Below, in pieces: positions 14,561 to 18,469 of a stretch of DNA of 18,469 nucleotides. Under the pieces are notes generated by a model, which did not search any database, had not been told where the DNA came from, and saw only the letters and a list, made by a program, of their open reading frames with translations. Made by a program: the position numbers and the translations under genes. Position 1 is the first letter of the stretch. Each line of letters starts with the position of its first letter. Origin of the DNA: Spirogloea muscicola (taxonomy: Eukaryota; Streptophyta; Zygnematophyceae; Spirogloeales; Spirogloeaceae); the NCBI GenBank assembly GCA_009602725.1, contig WELB01000083.1, positions 510,924 through 529,392 of the forward strand, read 5' to 3'.

Positions 14561-14945
14561 TCATGTTTTCTAGGCTGCCTTTCAACAGCCCTCGCTTTCT
14601 TTCGACTAGCTACTTCTTATCCGGCTTGTCCAGTCTTTTCGGGCTTGCCTGTCACGATTCTCGGCTGTTATGATAGAGCTTACCGGCTTTCATTCCTTAT
14701 TGGGCTGGCCTCTAACAGCCATGGGAAGAAAGAAAAAGGGACTGACGACTGAGACGGGATCGATTCTCAATGACTGGCTAGGGCAGGGGAAGTCTGGAGA
14801 CTGCAGATTTGGTTTGCAGCATCTGCGATACATCTGTACTGGGGAAGGGGCCCTCTGTGTAGCTATCTGCGCTGCTTTTCCTTCTAGACCTTGTCATTCC
14901 TCTTTTCATAGGCTGGCCCTTAGCAGCCATCGGCCCATTTGGGGC
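14561..14945 (+). repeat. Scattered degenerate type B hairpin units
   Basis: Further degenerate hairpins: GGCTGCCTTTCAACAGCC (14572), GGGCTTGCCTGTCACGATTC (14641), GGGCTGGCCTCTAACAGCC (14701-14719) and GGCTGGCCCTTAGCAGCC (14911). TTGTCATTCCTC or CATTCCTTATT precedes the last ones, as in the type B UTR. Confidence 0.55.
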
Positions 14946-15592
14946 GACCTTCTGCTGCGGCCTTGACACTCCAATGATCGTCGGCCTGGTGAGGTGTCTA
15001 GTATCCAGGCGCCTTTTAAGCTGTTCTTGCGGCATCGACAGTCCAGCTTTGTAGAGATCCTCATACATGCTGCATATGGAGCTGATGCTGGACTAATATA
15101 TCTAAAACGTGTCATCTGAGGTCCTTGCGTGGCATGCAAGTACTTCGTGGGCTTGTGGTCCTCCCCGCCAACAATCTACAACAGTTCTCCAGGTATGTGA
15201 CTGTCAATGTCATTGAGACCTCTCTCTTGCTGTAACTTGGAATGACATAACAACTCAGCCCTACACAATGTGGCCACTTCCAGCCAGGAACACGTAAGAC
15301 AACTCTCCGTTGGCCTCAAAGTTATTTCTGGTGGTCGTTTATGCAGATGCAAATGTATGCCCGAAGCATAGCAGCAAGCATGCTTTTGCAGCTCTGCAGT
15401 ACCACCTTGCCGCGTGCTAAATGAGGACTGCTACTTGCAACCACATCGACAATCTCACATAAAGACCAAAAGAAATTAACATGACACAACATGGACGTAC
15501 ATCCTCATTAATTGAAGAGTCTGTGGATGCACAGTAGGCTGGCATACCCGCATCTCCTGGCTGAATCACAAACGTGCATGCGCGAAGCTGTG
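14946..15592. other. Intergenic region without recognisable gene
   Basis: No open frame with recognisable protein likeness on either strand and no hairpin repeat. Part of it must be the 3' UTR of the minus-strand LRR gene ending at 15593. Confidence 0.5.
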
Positions 15593-18469
15593 CTAGAGAA
15601 GGGCTCCGAGGCAGGTTACTAAGGATACAAGAAGGGGCAGCACTACAGAGATGGCGCCAGTGGTTGCAGCAGCATTGTCTGGCGTGGCATCGCCGCCCAG
15701 CGAGGGCGGGCCAGCTGAGGTGACGTTGGACGTGATATTGGCCCTGATCACAGGAACTTCCGGCGCAGGGCTTGCCGGCTTGATGCAAGAGTCAGGCAGG
15801 GGCGGGCCACAGAGCCCGGCATTGCCCTCAAAGGAGGACGCTGGCAGGGTGGTAAGAAAGCCAGTCGGAATTGTGCCCTCGAGGTTGTTGTTAGAGACAT
15901 TGAGGAACTGCACGATGGCAAACTACAATATCAATTTGTGAGGAACTTCGGTGAAGCCCACGTACCTCGACTGAGGTTAATGACAAGCATGACAAGCAAA
16001 GCAGCATACGATGCCCATTGCTGAAGCGGGGCCTTGCTAAAATATCAATCTGATGCGTCAAGCCTTACACTAGACACTCCAATGACATAGCCACTCGGAA
16101 GGAGCTCTTGGAAGACGGCTATCAACCAGCAGTGAGAGTACGCCAGCAAAGTAAGAAGCACACTGACCTTCAGCTCCATGAATGTGTTGAATTCTGGCGG
16201 GATTGCGCCAGTCAGGTCGTTGTTCTGGAGCTCCAGTGATGCCAAATTCACACACTGGCTGAGCTCGCCAGGAATGGTCCCTGTAGCATCCAGTGACAAG
16301 TCGAACAGAGAGCTGAGAGCAGCAGTCGGAGGATCAGCAGTCAAAGACAGTCTAATAGCTGTTGCAGCAGTACTTGTATTACGAAGTTGTCATATACAGT
16401 AGACAATCTGGACAACTGACCGTCAGCATCCTGTAAGTTACTCTTGAACAAGCAGAGGCGACAATGTCAACCCCTCTGGAGGCCTACCTGAAAATTGGTT
16501 GTCATTTAATCGCAGTTTGACCACTGATTTTATATACTCTGCACAGGCAGTTGAAGGTGCCTATTAGTAAAATAGAAGCTAGTTACAGCCTACCCACGAG
16601 TCGGCCGGTATCAAGAAATTGCATATAAGGGCTCACGAAGGTCAGGGCTGATTGTGCCATTCAGCCGGTTGTGGGAGACGTCCAAGATGGATATATGGTC
16701 GAAGTTGGAAAACTCTGCAGAGTATTTGCCATTGGCCAGAATTAGTAGGGCCCTTCGAGCTAACTACTCTGGCGAAAATTACGTTATAGCAATACTTCGC
16801 TGTCAATGAATGATATACAGGCCGTCCACGCTCAGAGGCAGTTTGACTACGAGCAGCTGAGCACTTGCCAGTCGGGAGGGGCCCACTGAGCCGGTTGTGG
16901 GACACCGTGAGCTGCTGCAGCGGCCGGTCCTCTTTGGCAGACAGGCAGCCCGGCAGCTCGCCCTCCAGCTCGTTGTAGTCCAGGTTGAGGTACACCAAGT
17001 TGATGCGCTTGCAGTGCTCCGCCGAGATGCTCCCTGCTCACTTGCAGACGGTTGCTTGTTGTTAGCACCCATGATTGATGAAAGACTGCCAGTATCCAGC
17101 TTAAGTGCCGACTGCCGATGCCGTATGCTTTCAGAAATTGAAGGTGTGAAGGCTAAGAAGGGTACACGAGCTAGCGCAGCTAGAACGGCTGCCTTGCAGC
17201 TTGCAGTCAGGGCAAAGAGAGTGGCGACGCACACCTGTGAGGCCATTGTTGGTCAGGTTGAGAAACTGGATCTGTCTGAGCTTGTCTGGCACCGCCCCAG
17301 TGAAGTTGTTGTGATTGAGGTTCAGTGATACAAGGTCGATGATCTTGCCGAGCTCGTCGGCTGGGATTGTGCCATTCAGCTGCACACAAAGCCAGGGGCA
17401 ATCAAGATTAGACACAGAGCAATTTGCTACAGGACTGATGCAAGACCTTCCAGACTACCGTTACACTGATTGTTATTCTACCTCGTTGAAGGCGAAATTG
17501 ATGCGGCTGAGGTACACAAGCTGGCCAATTTCTTTGGGGATGGCGCCATGGAAGCGGTTCTGTGCAAGATTCAGGACGCCGAGCTCTGTGAGGTCTCCAA
17601 GTGCTCCATTGAGGGACCCACTGAGGTTGAAGCCGGTGAGCACGAGACGGGTCACGCGCTGATCGTGCGTGGACGAGCTGCAGAAATACGGGTGGAGGAA
17701 ATGATGGTAAGCATTGAGGAGGATGTAAACCCAAATGCCAGACGCATGCCAGGACGAGAGCAGCGAGGGCGTATAAGACCAATACCATAGATGGCCAAAT
17801 TGTTTTACTAAGTAAAGCTGGATCTACTACTTGATTACGGAGTATAGTATACCCAGTGGCAGGACGCTGATTAGGTGGGACCACTTGGCTTAAGCAAGGG
17901 GTGCGATCGTCGTGGGCAATGGCGGCGGCGGCGGCTGCAAGCCCGAAGGCTTGGCCAGGGCAGCGCGTACCTGCATCCGACGCCGCTCCACAGCCCAGCG
18001 CAGGGGTCGTCGCCGGTCCAGTCGGCCAGGCGGCGCTGGGGGTCGTCCCACATTGACTGCGTGCCAACAAGCGGCGGCGCCATGGTGCTGCCGGCGTGAG
18101 CCGCTGGAAGCCATGGCTCGTCTACGGCCGTCACGGCCGTCAGAAGGGCCGTGACGGCAAGCGACGCCATGTCTAAATGGCGAGAAGACGTCAAGCTGAA
18201 GACGTCAAGCCGGCTGCGTTGGCATTGCCATGACGAGGGCCTCAGTGTGGCAAAGGCCGCCATTTCCCATCTAAATGGCACCGTTCCCATCTAAATCTAA
18301 CGGCAGAGGTCCCGAATGGCGGTTGATGCGGCGAGGCCGCCATGGAGGCGGGGGGCTCGCCTTCAGGTGCGCCAGCGCGCCAGCGTCGCTGGCGAGGTTC
18401 TGCGCCGCCGCCCGCCAGGCCAGGCCCAGCGCCAGCAGCAGCGCCGCTGCCGTCGCCGCCAGCGGGCGC
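15593..18469 (-). CDS. Secreted LRR protein, probable GPI anchor, 5' end beyond window
   Basis: Nine exons (-): 18361-18469 (partial), 17971-18056, 17482-17677, 17235-17379, 16869-17033, 16637-16714, 16488-16538, 16168-16358, 15593-15907. All junction phases agree, giving at least 444 residues. The first exon shows a signal peptide (AATAAALLLALGLAWRAAAQ). The LRR N-cap follows: SDAGALAHLK, SMWDDPQRRLADWTGDDPCA, LWSGVGC. About 12 plant-type LRRs come next (for example LTELGVLNLAQNRFHGAIP), then the C-cap F-E-G-N-A-G-L-C-G-P-P-L-P. A Ser/Pro/Ala linker with N-x-T/S sites leads to a terminal hydrophobic stretch (AISVVLPLLVSLVTCLGALL-stop) after small residues, typical of a GPI signal; a transmembrane end is the alternative. 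No kinase. Two introns are GC-AG (donors 16868 and 18360). The ligand is unknown. Without the first intron a start at 18170 (MASLAVTALLTAV) is possible but fits the LRR cap less well. Confidence 0.85.
18127..18158. repeat. Perfect 12-bp inverted repeat in LRR gene intron 1
   Basis: GCCGTCACGGCC, an 8-base loop, GGCCGTGACGGC. It lies inside the proposed first intron (18057-18360). If the alternative start at 18170 were used, it would fall in the signal-peptide codons. Nearby 18185-18206 holds two GACGTCAAGC direct repeats and 18264-18296 two TTCCCATCTAAAT repeats. Confidence 0.7.

Noticed and set aside
14285-14945. CRISPR-like array of spaced repeats
   Set aside because: Units are degenerate, 57-61 bp, without unique spacers or cas genes, and occur dispersed as retrotransposon 3' UTR parts in a eukaryotic genome.

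Overview
The window looks like nuclear DNA of a green alga or other green-lineage eukaryote. It has a spliced cullin-1 fragment very like plant CUL1, a spliced plant-type leucine-rich-repeat (LRR) gene, short GT-AG introns, moderately high GC and no operons. I lean towards a trebouxiophyte or early streptophyte alga, but this is inference from protein style and not a search result. Almost everything else is debris of non-LTR retrotransposons.

Layout. Positions 1-160 are a 122-base poly(A) run and a CCG microsatellite, possibly a contig end. From about 440 to 6190 lies a mosaic of at least nine 5'-truncated retrotransposon pieces on both strands. Nearly all are the C-terminal restriction-like endonuclease (RLE)-type domain plus 3' UTR. 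6214-8238 holds seven exons of a cullin-1 gene on the + strand, cut off mid-protein where a reverse transcriptase (RT) sequence on the - strand begins. 8239-10893 (-) is the most complete retrotransposon body: proline-rich N-terminus, zinc-finger-like motifs and RT with YADD, with four frameshifts and two in-frame stops. 10898-14945 is a second mosaic, including one long copy (11709-13282, -) that links the RT C-terminal part to a Cys/His knuckle and the RLE-type domain. 14946-15592 has no recognisable gene. 15593-18469 (-) is a nine-exon LRR gene whose first exon runs off the right edge. It encodes a secreted, probably GPI-anchored LRR protein without a kinase.

Read together, the fragments give one element plan: C2H2-like finger(s), RT, Cys/His knuckle, RLE-type domain, a conserved C-terminal Leu-Thr-Arg-Gly-Tyr-stop, then a hairpin-bearing 3' UTR. 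At least two 3' UTR families can be told apart. Type A carries GGCCAWWTGGCC and ends CAAATACACGAAAG without poly(A). Type B carries a GGGCTGGC/GCCAGCCC hairpin. Several short structured repeats recur at fragment borders and are not explained by coding sequence. The only host genes seen are the broken cullin and the LRR gene.
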